From positions 1 through 5,583 of the forward strand of contig WTJZ01000115.1 of assembly GCA_011524615.1 (NCBI GenBank): a stretch of DNA of 5,583 nucleotides. Reading direction: 5' to 3'. Each line of letters starts with the position of its first letter. Positions within the stretch are counted from its first letter, which is position 1. The position numbers and the translations under genes are program-made. Source of the DNA: Akkermansiaceae bacterium (GTDB lineage Bacteria > Verrucomicrobiota > Verrucomicrobiia > Verrucomicrobiales > Akkermansiaceae). The notes under the pieces were generated by a model. That model was not told where the DNA came from, did no database searches, and worked only from the letters and a program-made list of their open reading frames with translations. This document shows positions 5,442-5,583 of this stretch, piece after piece.

Positions 5442-5583
5442 TCTCTGCTCCGAAGTAAGGCTGTAGTGCCTCAGGGATTAAGATAGAACCATCAGCCTGC
5501 TGATATTGCTCGAGAAGAGCAACATAGAGACGAGGAAGAGCGGTACCCGACCCGTTCAAGGTGTGACAGAAGTTATTCTTACC
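5431..5583 (-). CDS. serS: Seryl-tRNA synthetase, C-terminal 50 residues only
   Basis: The gene enters from the right edge on the minus strand and ends at TAA (5431-5433). The visible end contains CHTLNGSGTALPRLYVALLE, the class II synthetase motif 3 region with its conserved Arg and the NGSG signature of SerRS. It then reads QADGSILIPEALQPYFGAEKIG, the typical SerRS carboxyl end. SerRS is a cytoplasmic homodimer that charges tRNA-Ser (and tRNA-Sec) with serine; it is a housekeeping gene, which supports a chromosomal location. Nothing in the visible part suggests damage. Confidence 0.95.
   Translation of the reverse strand, partial: GKNNFCHTLNGSGTALPRLYVALLEQYQQADGSILIPEALQPYFGAEKIG

Noticed and set aside
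1..5583. tRNA genes, CRISPR arrays, insertion sequences, phage or toxin-antitoxin modules
   Set aside because: I looked for cloverleaf segments, spaced repeats, terminal inverted repeats with transposase frames and small paired ORFs on both strands and saw none.

Overview
The window looks like a piece of a bacterial chromosome with roughly balanced base composition, most likely from a polysaccharide-degrading Verrucomicrobiota. That assignment is an inference. It rests on a fused class II aldolase/short-chain dehydrogenase next to a secreted alpha-L-fucosidase, on starts that mostly lack a Shine-Dalgarno sequence, and on small lipoproteins of unfamiliar type. No marker gene settles the phylum. 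I see no mobile element, CRISPR array, tRNA or rRNA gene.

Left part (1-3663, all + strand). The first gene enters from the left edge and encodes the rear of a bifunctional deoxyhexulose-1-phosphate aldolase/dehydrogenase of the RhaD-ADH type. After its stop come a hairpin, a possible H-type pseudoknot and a strong intrinsic terminator. A leader region of about 220 bases follows, and then a complete secreted GH29 alpha-L-fucosidase with an additional C-terminal beta-rich domain and its own terminator. The two genes fit one pathway: the fucosidase releases a 6-deoxyhexose outside the cytoplasm, and the fused enzyme cleaves the derived ketose-1-phosphate and oxidises the lactaldehyde. The terminator between them makes them separate transcription units.

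Right part (3664-5583). After about 180 bases with nothing convincing comes a minus-strand small lipoprotein. It is divergent from a complete Fur-family metalloregulator on the + strand. A second small lipoprotein (minus) converges on the regulator. The last gene is the C-terminal end of seryl-tRNA synthetase (minus), with a bidirectional-looking hairpin terminator between it and the second lipoprotein. The lipoproteins are unrelated to each other by eye and have no function I can name.

I did not find a clearly new system. The best leads are the structured 3' untranslated region of the aldolase gene, a 12-codon leader ORF that holds the only good ribosome binding site upstream of the fucosidase and overlaps its start by one base, and a Fur-family protein that lacks several ligands of one of the two classical metal sites.
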